Below, one piece after another: positions 34,021 through 42,579 of a stretch of 64,000 bases of DNA (position 1 is its first letter; each line of letters opens with the position of its first letter). Location of the stretch: assembly GCF_004138165.1 (NCBI RefSeq), contig NZ_RYFF01000027.1:19820-83819 (forward strand), in the 5' to 3' direction. A model generated the notes under the pieces. The model had not been told where the DNA came from, made no database searches, and saw nothing but the letters and a program-made list of their open reading frames with translations. This DNA is from Candidatus Chloroploca sp. Khr17 (GTDB lineage Bacteria > Chloroflexota > Chloroflexia > Chloroflexales > Chloroflexaceae). Both the position numbers and the translations under genes were made by a program.

Positions 34021-36246
34021 ATGGCTGAACCGAAGAGTGTCAGCTGCCCTGAAGCAACAACAGAACTGGCGCTGCTCCGCACGCGTGTCGCACAGCTTGA
34101 AGCACAACTCGTTACGTATGAAGCAACGCTGCCACCAGCGTTGCGCCGCGATCTTGAGGCCGTTGTAGCACAAATAGGCCAGGCAATTTTCCGTATCCAG
34201 ACCACAGAGACCTTGCGCAATAACGAGCAGGAGTGGCTGTCACTGTTCGATGCGCTACAAGACTTTCTCTTTGTGCTGGATTACAGTGGCACCATCCTGC
34301 ACGTGAATCAGGTAGTGCTGCAAAGTCTCGGCTACAGCATCGACGAGATCGTGGATCAGCCCGTGTGGATGGTACATCCACCCGACCAACACGCCGAGGC
34401 AATCGCGATCCTAGGCGAGATGCTCGTTGGACAACGTGACGTCTGCCCACTTACCCTGGTGACGCGAGAGGGGCGGCAGATTCCTGTTGAGACAAGGGTG
34501 ACCCGTGGGCATTGGTTTGGGCAGAAGGCGCTCTTTGGGATAAGCCGCAATGTCAGTGCGCATCTGCGCATCGAAGCAGCCTTGCATACCCTGGTGCATA
34601 GCTTGCCCACCTGGGCTACCTTGCTCTTTGATCACGATTTGCGCTTCCTGGCAGCCGATGGGTACGAACTGATGCGAACGAATCATGCCACGGGAAGCAT
34701 TGAGGGTCGCACATTTCATGAGGTACTCCCGCCGGATCTCGTGGTTGCGCTCGAGCCAATCTACCGTGCCGCGCTGGCGGGCGTCACACCAGTAGAAGTC
34801 GACCTTGCATTCCGCGACGCGTGGTACCACCTGAGCGGCGTACCCGTTCGTGGCGAAGCCGGTGAAATCGTAGCTGGGCTGATCATCGCGATCAATATTA
34901 GTGAACAAAAGCGTATCCAGGCAGTGCTTAGCGAGCAGGCTCAGGCAATGGCGGCCTTACGCAAGCGTGAGCAGCAGGCGCTCGCGTTGCACGACTCGCT
35001 CGGCAAGGCGCTCGCACATATGAACCTCCAAGCCCAGACCATTCGCGAGAGCATCTCTACCCAACACCTCGACAAAATCACGACCGCCCCGCCTGCACCG
35101 TTCACGGTAGCGGACCTAGAGCCTCATCTTGGATCGCTGATGCCACGGAAGACCCGGCTGATCGCGATCATCGAGCAGCATCGCCAGTGGGTCGCTGAGT
35201 TCTATGGGTTTCAGATCGATCTGCACATCGGCCAGGGCGTCGCTACGCTCTCAATCGCTCCCGATGTTGAGGTGCAGTTGCTGCGGATGATCCAGGAAGC
35301 CATGGCAAATGTGCGTACATCCACCAGCACAAAGCATGTCAGCCTGATACTTGAATTGGTGGAAGATCAGCTGGTTGTGAAACTCAGCCATATGGGACTA
35401 GCGTTTGATCTCGCCGATACAGGAGAACCTAGCCGCAACCGCAAGGCCTTTGAGTTTCAGAATCTCTGTGAACAAGCAGAAGTGATCGGCGGCACTCTTG
35501 CGATGATCGCGATGCCGGGCTCGGGCATCATCGTGCGACTGGAGGTTCCGCTTGAACGCCTGTCGGGTTACCTTCGTCATCGGCCAGGCATCCTGCTCGT
35601 GGGCAGCAACCCCTTCGATCTGCATATGCTCCAGCAGTCGCTCCAGACCAACGGCTTCGCCATCGTCGGGGTAGTAACCGATGGGCTGTCTGCCCTAGAC
35701 GCAGCACAGACATTACGCCCCGACATTGTGCTGATGGATACCGCGATGCCCGGTATAAGCAGCATCGAAGCGATGCACCTGATCCTGGAAAAAATTCCAG
35801 AGATGCAAGTGGTACTGTTAACAGCCGTCGAAAATGAACAAGATCTGCTCGAGGCGATCAAGGCCGGTGCTGCCGGTTATCTCCTGAAGAGCATGGATAG
35901 TGACGAGCTTTGCAACCAACTCCTTGGAGTTTTGCGCCGCGAGTTGGCAATCTCTCACGATCTGGCCCTCCGCATCTTGCAAAATCCAGCAACACAGCCA
36001 TCTCACGAGTCGCTCACTAGCGAAGATCGCGCCTCGGCTCTCACGCAACAAGAGCTAAAGGTGCTGACCCTGCTGGCCCAGGGGCATACCTACCGGGCAA
36101 TCGCCCAACTGCTGGATTATAGCGAGCGAGCCATCAAGTACCAGATGGGCAAAGCGATCAAAAAGCTTGGTATGCCGAGCCGCAACGCAGCAGTCGCCAT
36201 GGTACGCCAGCAGATGCAGCGAGGCCTCTGGCCTGAGCCGCACTGA
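34021..36246 (+). CDS. PAS-PAS, degenerate kinase, receiver and LuxR helix-turn-helix fusion
   Basis: The 741-aa cytoplasmic protein has an N-terminal coiled coil, then PAS 1 (about 70 to 180; LDYSGTILHVNQVVLQSLGY) and PAS 2 (about 190 to 300). A DHp-like helix of the NarX/HisKA_3 type follows (LALHDSLGKALAHMNL, about 321), then an HATPase-like region in which the D-x-G nucleotide motif is replaced by SHMG. Next come a receiver (phospho-acceptor in IVLMDTAMPGI, about 565) and a NarL/LuxR output domain (LTQQELKVLTLLAQGHTYRA, about 670 to 735). Normally NarX and NarL are two proteins; here they are one, and the kinase core looks inactive. No clear Shine-Dalgarno precedes the ATG. Confidence 0.85.
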   Translation: MAEPKSVSCPEATTELALLRTRVAQLEAQLVTYEATLPPALRRDLEAVVAQIGQAIFRIQTTETLRNNEQEWLSLFDALQDFLFVLDYSGTILHVNQVVLQSLGYSIDEIVDQPVWMVHPPDQHAEAIAILGEMLVGQRDVCPLTLVTREGRQIPVETRVTRGHWFGQKALFGISRNVSAHLRIEAALHTLVHSLPTWATLLFDHDLRFLAADGYELMRTNHATGSIEGRTFHEVLPPDLVVALEPIYRAALAGVTPVEVDLAFRDAWYHLSGVPVRGEAGEIVAGLIIAINISEQKRIQAVLSEQAQAMAALRKREQQALALHDSLGKALAHMNLQAQTIRESISTQHLDKITTAPPAPFTVADLEPHLGSLMPRKTRLIAIIEQHRQWVAEFYGFQIDLHIGQGVATLSIAPDVEVQLLRMIQEAMANVRTSTSTKHVSLILELVEDQLVVKLSHMGLAFDLADTGEPSRNRKAFEFQNLCEQAEVIGGTLAMIAMPGSGIIVRLEVPLERLSGYLRHRPGILLVGSNPFDLHMLQQSLQTNGFAIVGVVTDGLSALDAAQTLRPDIVLMDTAMPGISSIEAMHLILEKIPEMQVVLLTAVENEQDLLEAIKAGAAGYLLKSMDSDELCNQLLGVLRRELAISHDLALRILQNPATQPSHESLTSEDRASALTQQELKVLTLLAQGHTYRAIAQLLDYSERAIKYQMGKAIKKLGMPSRNAAVAMVRQQMQRGLWPEPH

Positions 36247-36247
36247 G

Positions 36248-36390
36248 TTCGCTCACCTCAATACATACTGCATTGGCGCGGCCTGCCGCACCAGGCCTTT
36301 CAGTTCAAGCAGGGTCAGCGCCCCCGCCGTCGCTTGAGCCGTCAGGTTCGCTTCGCGGCTCAGTTCATCAATATGGCACGGTGTGGGGCT
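36248..36390 (-). pseudogene. duplicated 3' end of dprA
   Basis: This 143-bp stretch matches 36928..37070, the last 46 codons of dprA plus the stop, with only a handful of differences. It lacks the rest of the gene. The hicBA pair lies exactly between the two copies. Confidence 0.9.
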
Positions 36391-36608
36391 TAGACCTGTT
36401 CCCACTCCTCACGGCTCACATCGGCCTGACGAAGTATGGTGGCGAGCAAGCCAACGCCAATATCGCCACGATGCGGATTGGGAATAGTGATGCGCTTCTC
36501 CTCGCGCACCATAAAGGCATGGCGACCAGCGGGATAAGGTCCTTCAAAGCCCAAGGCCCGCAACCCACGAATCAGACGCACTCGGCTGATGGGACCAAAG
36601 GGTGGCAT
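36390..36608 (-). CDS. hicA: HicA-family mRNA interferase toxin
   Basis: The 72-aa product has the dsRBD-like HicA fold: LIRGLRALGFEGPYPAGRHAF contains the catalytic region (G-x-x-x-x-x-x-G-x-H), and RITIPNPHRGDIGVGLLATIL the conserved P-x-H-x-x-x-x-x-G-x-L-x-x-I-L segment. HicA cleaves mRNA and tmRNA. The ATG overlaps the stop of hicB (TGATG), the antitoxin-first order used by many hicBA pairs. Its last base touches the duplicated dprA end. Confidence 0.9.
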   Translation of the reverse strand: MPPFGPISRVRLIRGLRALGFEGPYPAGRHAFMVREEKRITIPNPHRGDIGVGLLATILRQADVSREEWEQV

Positions 36609-36862
36609 CAGGCGGCCTCCTGCGTGCGGATAGGCTGGCTCAAGTCGATCCCATCAAGTGGCGGGATGGCGTGTCCCAAACGCAAACCAAGCCAGATCCA
36701 ATCTTCCAGCGCAGATTGAAGATCCTCGCGACACGCTTCGAGGGTCTCAGCGTGGCCGAGCACGCCTTGCAAGCCGGGGATTTCACCAACAAAGCCTTCG
36801 TCATCAACCAGTAGTTGGTAGGTGGCGCGACGCATTGCCGCCGCAATGTAGGCACTCAGCAT
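36608..36862 (-). CDS. hicB: HicB-family antitoxin
   Basis: The 84-aa product has the HicB partial RNase H-like fold (YQLLVDDEGFVGEIPGLQGV, then ETLEACREDLQSALEDWI). No C-terminal DNA-binding extension is obvious, so autoregulation may be weak or use another part. AGGAAGAG precedes the ATG. It neutralises HicA by direct binding, as known for the family. Confidence 0.9.
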   Translation of the reverse strand: MLSAYIAAAMRRATYQLLVDDEGFVGEIPGLQGVLGHAETLEACREDLQSALEDWIWLGLRLGHAIPPLDGIDLSQPIRTQEAA

Positions 36863-36931
36863 GGCTCTTCCTCTCGTTGAGCATGTTCCGCTCGCAGCAT
36901 CTTCGCTCGCATTGTAGCACGGCCCACTCGC

Positions 36932-38011
36932 TCACCTCAACACATACTGCATCGGGGCTGCCTGCCGCACCAGGCCTTTCAGTTCAAGCAGGGTCAAGGC
37001 CCCCGCCGTCGCCTGAGCCGTCAGGTTTGCTTCGCGGCTCAGTTCATCAATATGGCACGGTGTGTAGCTCAGTAGGCCAAGCAGTGCCGTTTCGATCGGG
37101 TCTATCGGTAATTCGCTGCGTGCTTCGCGCTGCACACTCGCCCTGGTGAGATCGAGGTCAGCGAGCAGATCATCGGCCGAACGGACAAGCGTTGCACCGT
37201 CGCGGATCAGCCGATGACAGCCAGCACTCTGGCGGGAGAAGATCGGCCCCGGCAACGCAAAAACCTCACGCCCCTGATCGAGCGCAAAGCCCACGGTAAT
37301 CAAGGCTCCACTCTTTTCGCCCGCTTCGATCACCAGCGTTGCCCGGCTTAACCCGCTGATGATGCGGTTGCGCGGCGGGAAATTCGCTGCTACCGGCATC
37401 GTCCCCAACGGATAGTCACTGATCAACGCGCCCTGCTCGATGATGCGCTGCGCCAGACGCTGGTTGCGTTCGGGGTAGGGCTGATCGACCCCGCTGCCCA
37501 GCACCGCAAGCGTGCGCCCACCCGCCTCCAGCGCCGCCTCGTGCGCCAACGTATCCACACCAAGCGCCAAGCCGCTTATAATAGAGACACCCGCACGGGT
37601 CAGGCCATCAGTCAGGCGCATCGTCGCCTCGCGTCCATAGGTTGTCGGCGCCCGTGTACCAACCAGCGCGATCGCCCAATCATCGGCGGGCGTCAACGCG
37701 CCGCGCACATAGAGCAGCGGCGGCGCAGCGGGGATATTGCGCAGCAGATGCGGATAGGCCGCATCATCAATCGTCAGCAACGTCACCCCCGCCCGTGCCA
37801 CCCGTTCCAACTCGGCATCGAGGTCAAGCCGTGTACGCACCGCCATCAGCGACGCACTGGTCTTGCCTTCGATCCCGGCGGCAGCCAACGCAAACGCATC
37901 GGCATGCCAGGCCGCCTCCAGTGAGCCACAGTGCTCAACCAGGCGCGCCAGACGGATCGGGCCAATCCCCGGCACAAGATTGAAACCAAGATAATAACGC
38001 GTGTTTGGCAT
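36932..38011 (-). CDS. dprA: DNA processing protein DprA (natural transformation)
   Basis: The product is about 359 aa from ATG 38011 (MPNTRYYLGFNLV). A TTG 21 bp upstream is a weaker alternative. It has an N-terminal SAM-like/HhH region (LVPGIGPIRLARLVEHCGSL), then the Rossmann core with ALVGTRAPTTYGREA, ISGLALGVDTLAHEAAL and FPPRNRIISGLS, and a C-terminal winged helix (DPIETALLGLLSY...). DprA loads RecA on incoming single-stranded DNA. The gene is intact, and its 3' end is duplicated beyond the hicBA pair. Confidence 0.95.
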   Translation of the reverse strand: MPNTRYYLGFNLVPGIGPIRLARLVEHCGSLEAAWHADAFALAAAGIEGKTSASLMAVRTRLDLDAELERVARAGVTLLTIDDAAYPHLLRNIPAAPPLLYVRGALTPADDWAIALVGTRAPTTYGREATMRLTDGLTRAGVSIISGLALGVDTLAHEAALEAGGRTLAVLGSGVDQPYPERNQRLAQRIIEQGALISDYPLGTMPVAANFPPRNRIISGLSRATLVIEAGEKSGALITVGFALDQGREVFALPGPIFSRQSAGCHRLIRDGATLVRSADDLLADLDLTRASVQREARSELPIDPIETALLGLLSYTPCHIDELSREANLTAQATAGALTLLELKGLVRQAAPMQYVLR

Positions 38012-38110
38012 AGCAGCGGTCTTCTCAAGCAAACAGAAAAACCATCGTCTCCAGAGTTATACCGCTGCCCGCCCGGTTTTGATACGGGTGTGAGGGTAAT
38101 AGTCTTTTCA

Positions 38111-38126
38111 GCCGACTGAAGTCGGC
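38111..38126. repeat. short hairpin, GCCGACTGAAGTCGGC
   Basis: A 6-bp stem of the same family as 32441, followed by ACTACCC. It sits between dprA and the small coiled-coil gene. Confidence 0.6.
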
Positions 38127-38183
38127 ACTACCCTCTAAAGCTGATCCGGCCCTTCTGAAACTAGGTCAAAGGAGAACAACAAG

Positions 38184-38447
38184 ATGTCACACGAAGAAGA
38201 GTTCGCTGAACAAGCCCGCTTGATCGCATGGCTCCAGGAGCAACTCGAACATCAGCGCGTCGTCAATGCCGAGCTCCGACGCGCTGTGGCCGATCTGGCC
38301 CGCACGTTTCAAGAGTCGCTCGCCGCCGCATACGAGGCCGGCGAAAGCGGCGATCTCGAAGCGATCCGCCGCATCACCAGGGCCAATCAACAACACTGGC
38401 AGAGCTACCTCCAGCAGATTGTCGCCGCCGCCCGGCGCGAAAAGTGA
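38184..38447 (+). CDS. small coiled-coil protein
   Basis: The 87-aa product is helical throughout and charged. AAAGGAG precedes the ATG. Heptad-like spacing in LIAWLQEQLEHQRVVNAELR and VADLARTFQESLAAAYEAGE suggests a dimeric coiled coil. It stands alone between dprA and a dispersed repeat. No family recognised. Confidence 0.65.
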   Translation: MSHEEEFAEQARLIAWLQEQLEHQRVVNAELRRAVADLARTFQESLAAAYEAGESGDLEAIRRITRANQQHWQSYLQQIVAAARREK

Positions 38448-38470
38448 GCCTATTTCCGATTGCAGATGAG

Positions 38471-38550
38471 GGTTTGCTCACCTACGCTCAAAACTTTGCG
38501 CCTTTGCGTCAAAACAATCGCCCTTTGCGCCTTTGCGTCAACCCAACCGC
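38471..38550. repeat. GACGCAAAG repeat, right halves only
   Basis: CTTTGCGCCTTTGCGTCAA occurs twice in the same orientation, joined by AACAATCGCC. The left (inverse) half is missing, so this is a rearranged copy. Confidence 0.75.
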
Positions 38551-38560
38551 CCTATTGTCT

Positions 38561-39388
38561 CTACGGCGCGATCAGGCTTTGCAACAAGGCGCTCACGCCC
38601 TGACGCGCCGCTTCGCCATTCGCCGTGCCATCGGTATAGACAGCCCCGGCGCGTTGCGGGGTCAGTTGTGCGCTAAACGTGCGAAAGTCAGGGAGGGACG
38701 CCAGTTGATTGGTGCTCGCCTCTGGTTCAACAGCAACCATCGCTTCAATCGCCTCAAGCCGATTGCTAAAGACGACGTAGTGGTCAACGAGCGCAAAAGC
38801 GGTGATCGGGCTTGGTGCGCCGCCCTCCTGGGCATAGATCGTCACCTCACCAATGCTTATGGCCTGGAATGTCTCGCCACGCGCCTCGCGGGCCGTGCGA
38901 TGCTTTTCAACGAAGGCACTGGCCTGCGGATCATTCTTTGAACCAAAGAGCAAGACCACCTCGGCTTCGTTGAGCAGCGCAGCCCCATCGTGTGAACCCT
39001 GCAGCGACCCTGCCTCCAGATCGCGCACCGCCACGATCATCTCGCTACCGAGCCAAGTGCCAATATTGCCCTCAAGCGGCACCGCCACCAGTTCCTCCAC
39101 CGGCTCCAGCAGCGCCGCTGGATCAGCGATGCCAAAGCCTTCGCTCAGGGCACGCTGCAGCTGATTCACGTCAACCACCCCACCAACATTCGGGGCCAGC
39201 GCCGCATAAAGCTGCGTATCAACCGGCAACAACTCACCCGCCGAAGGGCCGCGTGTCGCCAGCAGAATCCAGGCAAACAGACCACCGCCAATGAGCATCG
39301 AAATCAGGGTAATCACCGCTCCACCAGCCACCGCATACCCCAGACTATGCTCACGCGGGGCACGTCCAGGCATTGTTTGAGAAGACAT
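38561..39388 (-). CDS. DUF3352-like membrane-anchored protein
   Basis: The 275-aa product has a short basic N-terminus and one transmembrane helix (GGAVITLISMLIGGGLFAWI, about residues 23 to 42). A soluble domain beginning LLPVDTQLYAALAPNVGGVV matches the start of DUF3352 domains, and WLGSEMIVAVRDL is a typical core strand pair. DUF3352 proteins are usually 450 to 600 aa with two such domains, so this is a short, one-domain version. Function unknown. Confidence 0.7.
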   Translation of the reverse strand: MSSQTMPGRAPREHSLGYAVAGGAVITLISMLIGGGLFAWILLATRGPSAGELLPVDTQLYAALAPNVGGVVDVNQLQRALSEGFGIADPAALLEPVEELVAVPLEGNIGTWLGSEMIVAVRDLEAGSLQGSHDGAALLNEAEVVLLFGSKNDPQASAFVEKHRTAREARGETFQAISIGEVTIYAQEGGAPSPITAFALVDHYVVFSNRLEAIEAMVAVEPEASTNQLASLPDFRTFSAQLTPQRAGAVYTDGTANGEAARQGVSALLQSLIAP

Positions 39389-39916
39389 AGCGCTCTACTT
39401 TCACAGATCCACCAGATAACCAGCTATGGTAAACACTGTAGCGCAGTGCCGTCATTCATGCAAACGGGTGGAGGTGCGTGATGCTCTTTGAAGCTATAAA
39501 CTGACACTCCAGAGCAACCCGTCGACGTTTCAGACAGCCTCTGAGACCGTTCGCTTCGGTCAGGGTTGACCATGCGCCATGCGCAACGGTACATGGTATT
39601 AGGGGCAATGCTTTTCAAATAAGCTCACGCGAAGGCGCAAAGAGTGAGCGCACCGACGCGAAAGCCTTTGCGCCTTTGCGTCAAAACAACAGTATCTTTG
39701 CAAGGTATCGGTATCAGAGGGCAAAGCATTCGCCCCTACCATGTTCACGCAACGGGGCCATGCCGTGCTCAAAAACCTGTGCAAGAGGTAAACACACTGT
39801 AAGACCTCGCTTAACGTCCTGTTAGGTAGAATTTAAGGCGCTCCTGTACGATAGGGACAGTCCACCCGATCCAAGACCGTTCATCTGCAGCGGGCCAACC
39901 ACCCGCACGTCAAGGT
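39389..39916. other. intergenic region holding a palindromic element
   Basis: Apart from the element at 39607..39709 I see no gene. The last 100 bp before the acyltransferase are lower in GC and probably contain the promoter of the glycan cluster, though no exact boxes stand out. Confidence 0.5.
39607..39709. mobile_element. palindromic miniature element, second long copy
   Basis: The left end AATGCTTTTCAAATAAGCTC and right end ATCTTTGCAAGGTAT match the ends of the element at 27352..27471, with the same CACGCGAAGGCGC start and TTTGCGCCTTTGCGTC core. The flanks GGGGC and GCCCC form an additional outer inverted repeat, so it may be nested in an older repeat. Confidence 0.7.
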
Positions 39917-40648
39917 ATGCGCCAACAACTTGGGCTCTACATTTCGCGTCAGGCGAGTTCATTACCACAGTATGTCTTCGAGCAACTGGTTCAGGCGAGC
40001 CTGGGCTGGGTGCCGAGCATCGTCGGCGTAGGAGTACGCGCAGTCGCGTACCGGAGCATCCTTGACATGAAGGGCATGGCAGCCATTGAAGATGGCGTAC
40101 GGATCAGGTTTGCCTCGGATGTTCGCCTCGGCAAGGGCGTCTATCTCGACCACGGCGTCTATTTGCACGCCTGCCCAGGCGGGATCACCATCGGTGACGA
40201 GAGCCTGGTAATGAAGAACGCGATCCTGCACGTCTACAACTTCCGCGATCTTCCCCATAGTCATATCACCATTGGCGCACGTTCCCTCATCGGCGAGAGT
40301 TGCATTTTGCGCGGGCAGGGTGGCATTCACATTGGCGACGATGTCTACCTTGGCACGCTGGTGCAAGTACTCGCCGTCAATCATGTCATCAACGATACAA
40401 CCCGACCAATCAGCCATCAGGGCATCACGGCCCAGGGCATCACGATTGAAACAGGTGCATGGATTGGCAGCGGGGCCATTGTGCTCGATGGTGTACGGGT
40501 AGGACGCAACAGCGTGGTTGGTGCAGGTGCCGTCGTAACAAAGGACGTTCCCGACTACAGTGTCGCCGTGGGCAATCCAGCCCGTGTGGTACGGGATCTG
40601 CGAACCGATCCACTGCCTCCGCGGCAACCTGAGCTACGTGTCTATTGA
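39917..40648 (+). CDS. hexapeptide-repeat acyltransferase
   Basis: The 243-aa product has a left-handed beta-helix from about residue 50 on: IxIG-type hexads such as [38 protein letters not shown] and [19 protein letters not shown]. It ends with the [16 protein letters not shown] closing motif of sugar O-acetyltransferases. It starts the glycan cluster and probably acetylates a sugar or lipid-linked sugar. The acceptor is unknown. Confidence 0.9.
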   Translation: MRQQLGLYISRQASSLPQYVFEQLVQASLGWVPSIVGVGVRAVAYRSILDMKGMAAIEDGVRIRFASDVRLGKGVYLDHGVYLHACPGGITIGDESLVMKNAILHVYNFRDLPHSHITIGARSLIGESCILRGQGGIHIGDDVYLGTLVQVLAVNHVINDTTRPISHQGITAQGITIETGAWIGSGAIVLDGVRVGRNSVVGAGAVVTKDVPDYSVAVGNPARVVRDLRTDPLPPRQPELRVY

Positions 40649-40706
40649 TGAAAGCTTATCAGGCCCCGGCGGATCTGCCGGGCTATGCAGGACAGGAGCA
40701 CACCCT

Positions 40707-41948
40707 ATGACGACCCTCTCAGTGGTCATCCCGGCCTACAACGAAGAGGACGGCATCGAGGCAATTGTTGACCGTGTACTGGCAATCGCGCCCCAGCTCG
40801 CCGAGGTTGGCGTTGCTGAACTTGAGTGCATTGTGGTTGATGATGGTTCATCCGACCGCACTGCCGAGATTGTTGCAGGGTATGGAGAACGTGTCCGGCT
40901 GATCCGCCAGCAAAACCGTGGGTACGGCGGTGCCCTCAAGACAGGCTTTGGGGCCGCTACGGGTGAGTTGATCGGCTTCCTTGATGCCGATAGCACCTAT
41001 CCACCTGAATACTTCCCCAAAATGTGCCAGGTTGCCATGGACGGGGCCGATATTGTCATCGGCAGCCGCATGGCAGGTGAGCACAGCGAGATGCCGCTTG
41101 TCCGACGGGTAGGCAATACCATCTTTGCCTCGCTGCTTTCGCTCGTCTCAGGCGTACGCATTAGCGATAGCGCCAGTGGGCAGCGCGTGCTCCGTCGTTC
41201 GGTGCTGCCAATGATCTATCCGTTGCCCAATACACTCGACTTCACCCCAGCGATGAGCACCCGTGCGTTGCACGAGCATCTCAATATCGTTGAAGTGCCC
41301 ATCCCGTACAAAGAGCGCTCGGGGCGCAGCAAGCTCAGTGTCGTCCGTGATGGCCTGCGTTTCTTCAAGTCAATTGTCTGGACCGCGCTCACCTACAATC
41401 CCGTGCGCATCTTCGGCGGCATCGGGTTGGCCATGCTGCTCATGGCCCTGATGATTGTTGGGGTGCAACTGGTTGGCAGCCTCGTTGTCGGCAGCCTCAG
41501 CTGGTCCTTCCCGCAACTCTTCGGTGCGCTCGTGCTCGCCGTCGCCGGGGTGACCGCCTATACGACCGGAACCACCTTTAGCTATGTGGTCGCCCTCTTC
41601 CATACGCGCCCGATCCGCCAGGGTCTCTTTGGCCCCTACGGCAACGGACGCAAGATCGAAAAGCATTACTGGTGGCTCGGGTTGCTCGCCATCCTTGGTG
41701 GTATTGGTGTCTATGTCGCCGCCGTTGTCTTTGACCTGACCAATCCCGCCCTCGCCACGTCATGGTTTGCGCCTGTCCTCAGTGCATTGATGGTGCTCAC
41801 CGGGGTGCAGTTGATGAGTGCGTGGAGCCTCGCCCGCGTGCTGTCCGAGTTGAGCCGCCGCGATGCCGAGATGGAAGCGGATTTGAACTGGACGTATGTT
41901 CCTGCCGCTCACCCGGCTCACGCCGATGCCGTCGCTCAGCAGATCTAA
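40707..41948 (+). CDS. polyprenyl-phosphate-sugar synthase-like GT2 with membrane domain
   Basis: The ATG at 40707 has ACAGGAG upstream. The 413-aa product starts with a GT-A domain: SVVIPAYNEEDGIEAIV, VVDDGSSDRTAEIV (nucleotide site) and FLDADSTYPPEYF (DxD). It continues through SASGQRVLRRS and ends with four transmembrane helices. This is the layout of DPM1/ArnC-like enzymes that make dolichol- or undecaprenyl-phosphate sugars as donors for membrane GT-C enzymes, two of which follow in this cluster. Confidence 0.9.
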   Translation: MTTLSVVIPAYNEEDGIEAIVDRVLAIAPQLAEVGVAELECIVVDDGSSDRTAEIVAGYGERVRLIRQQNRGYGGALKTGFGAATGELIGFLDADSTYPPEYFPKMCQVAMDGADIVIGSRMAGEHSEMPLVRRVGNTIFASLLSLVSGVRISDSASGQRVLRRSVLPMIYPLPNTLDFTPAMSTRALHEHLNIVEVPIPYKERSGRSKLSVVRDGLRFFKSIVWTALTYNPVRIFGGIGLAMLLMALMIVGVQLVGSLVVGSLSWSFPQLFGALVLAVAGVTAYTTGTTFSYVVALFHTRPIRQGLFGPYGNGRKIEKHYWWLGLLAILGGIGVYVAAVVFDLTNPALATSWFAPVLSALMVLTGVQLMSAWSLARVLSELSRRDAEMEADLNWTYVPAAHPAHADAVAQQI

Positions 41949-41952
41949 AAAG

Positions 41953-42010
41953 AGACCTCACAGGTCTTGATGATGGCGTCCCCATGCGGAAGAGCAGACC
42001 TGTGAGGTCT
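41953..42010 (+). terminator. terminator-like inverted repeat
   Basis: AGACCTCACAGGTCT and the exact inverse AGACCTGTGAGGTCT are 28 bp apart and followed by TCTTT. Each arm is itself nearly palindromic, so two small hairpins or one large one can form. Confidence 0.65.
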
Positions 42011-42062
42011 TCTTTGAAAAGTGTTGGATCTACGTGAGCATCGTGCGAGGGAAAAGTTCGTC

Positions 42063-42515
42063 ATGGATCAAGGTTTTGAGCAGTGGAGTGCCGCAAATCT
42101 GGGCCAGTGGCACTATGTGTTCGGCTATCTGATAGTGCTAGTCAGTCACAACTGGCCCATCATCCTGGCCGTGCTGCTCTTGATCATCTTTGGGCTACGC
42201 TTGTATGCCCAACCGACCCGCGCACGCGTCGCATGGTTATTCACGGCCTTTCTGCTGGGTCTGGTCTATGAATACGAAAAACATATCGCTGGAGAGTTGC
42301 ATCAAGCAATTGACTTTCTCTTTAGTGTTGAAATCAGTGCATGGAACCGTCCCCTTCATCTGCTGGTGGGGCCAGGAATGAATGCTGTGTTGCTGATGGC
42401 TTTTTTCGCTATGCTCATCCAGGCGGTGCGACTCAGTTTCTTTTCACCAGAGCGTCAGCGCAAGACCGCACGCCGCCGTTCTTCCAACGAACATGTTCCC
42501 GCCGAAAGGCCATAA
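42063..42515 (+). CDS. small polytopic membrane protein
   Basis: The 150-aa product starts at ATG 42063 (GAGGGAAAA before it). It has three transmembrane helices (SHNWPIILAVLLLIIFGLRL, VAWLFTAFLLGLVYEYEK, MNAVLLMAFFAMLIQAVRL) and a basic C-terminus. It lies between a glycosyltransferase and the radical SAM gene. No family recognised. Confidence 0.65.
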   Translation: MDQGFEQWSAANLGQWHYVFGYLIVLVSHNWPIILAVLLLIIFGLRLYAQPTRARVAWLFTAFLLGLVYEYEKHIAGELHQAIDFLFSVEISAWNRPLHLLVGPGMNAVLLMAFFAMLIQAVRLSFFSPERQRKTARRRSSNEHVPAERP

Positions 42516-42579
42516 GCGCTTACATTGTAGCTATGTGATCAGCCGTACCGTCAGGTGCGATAAAAAGGAGTTTGAATTC

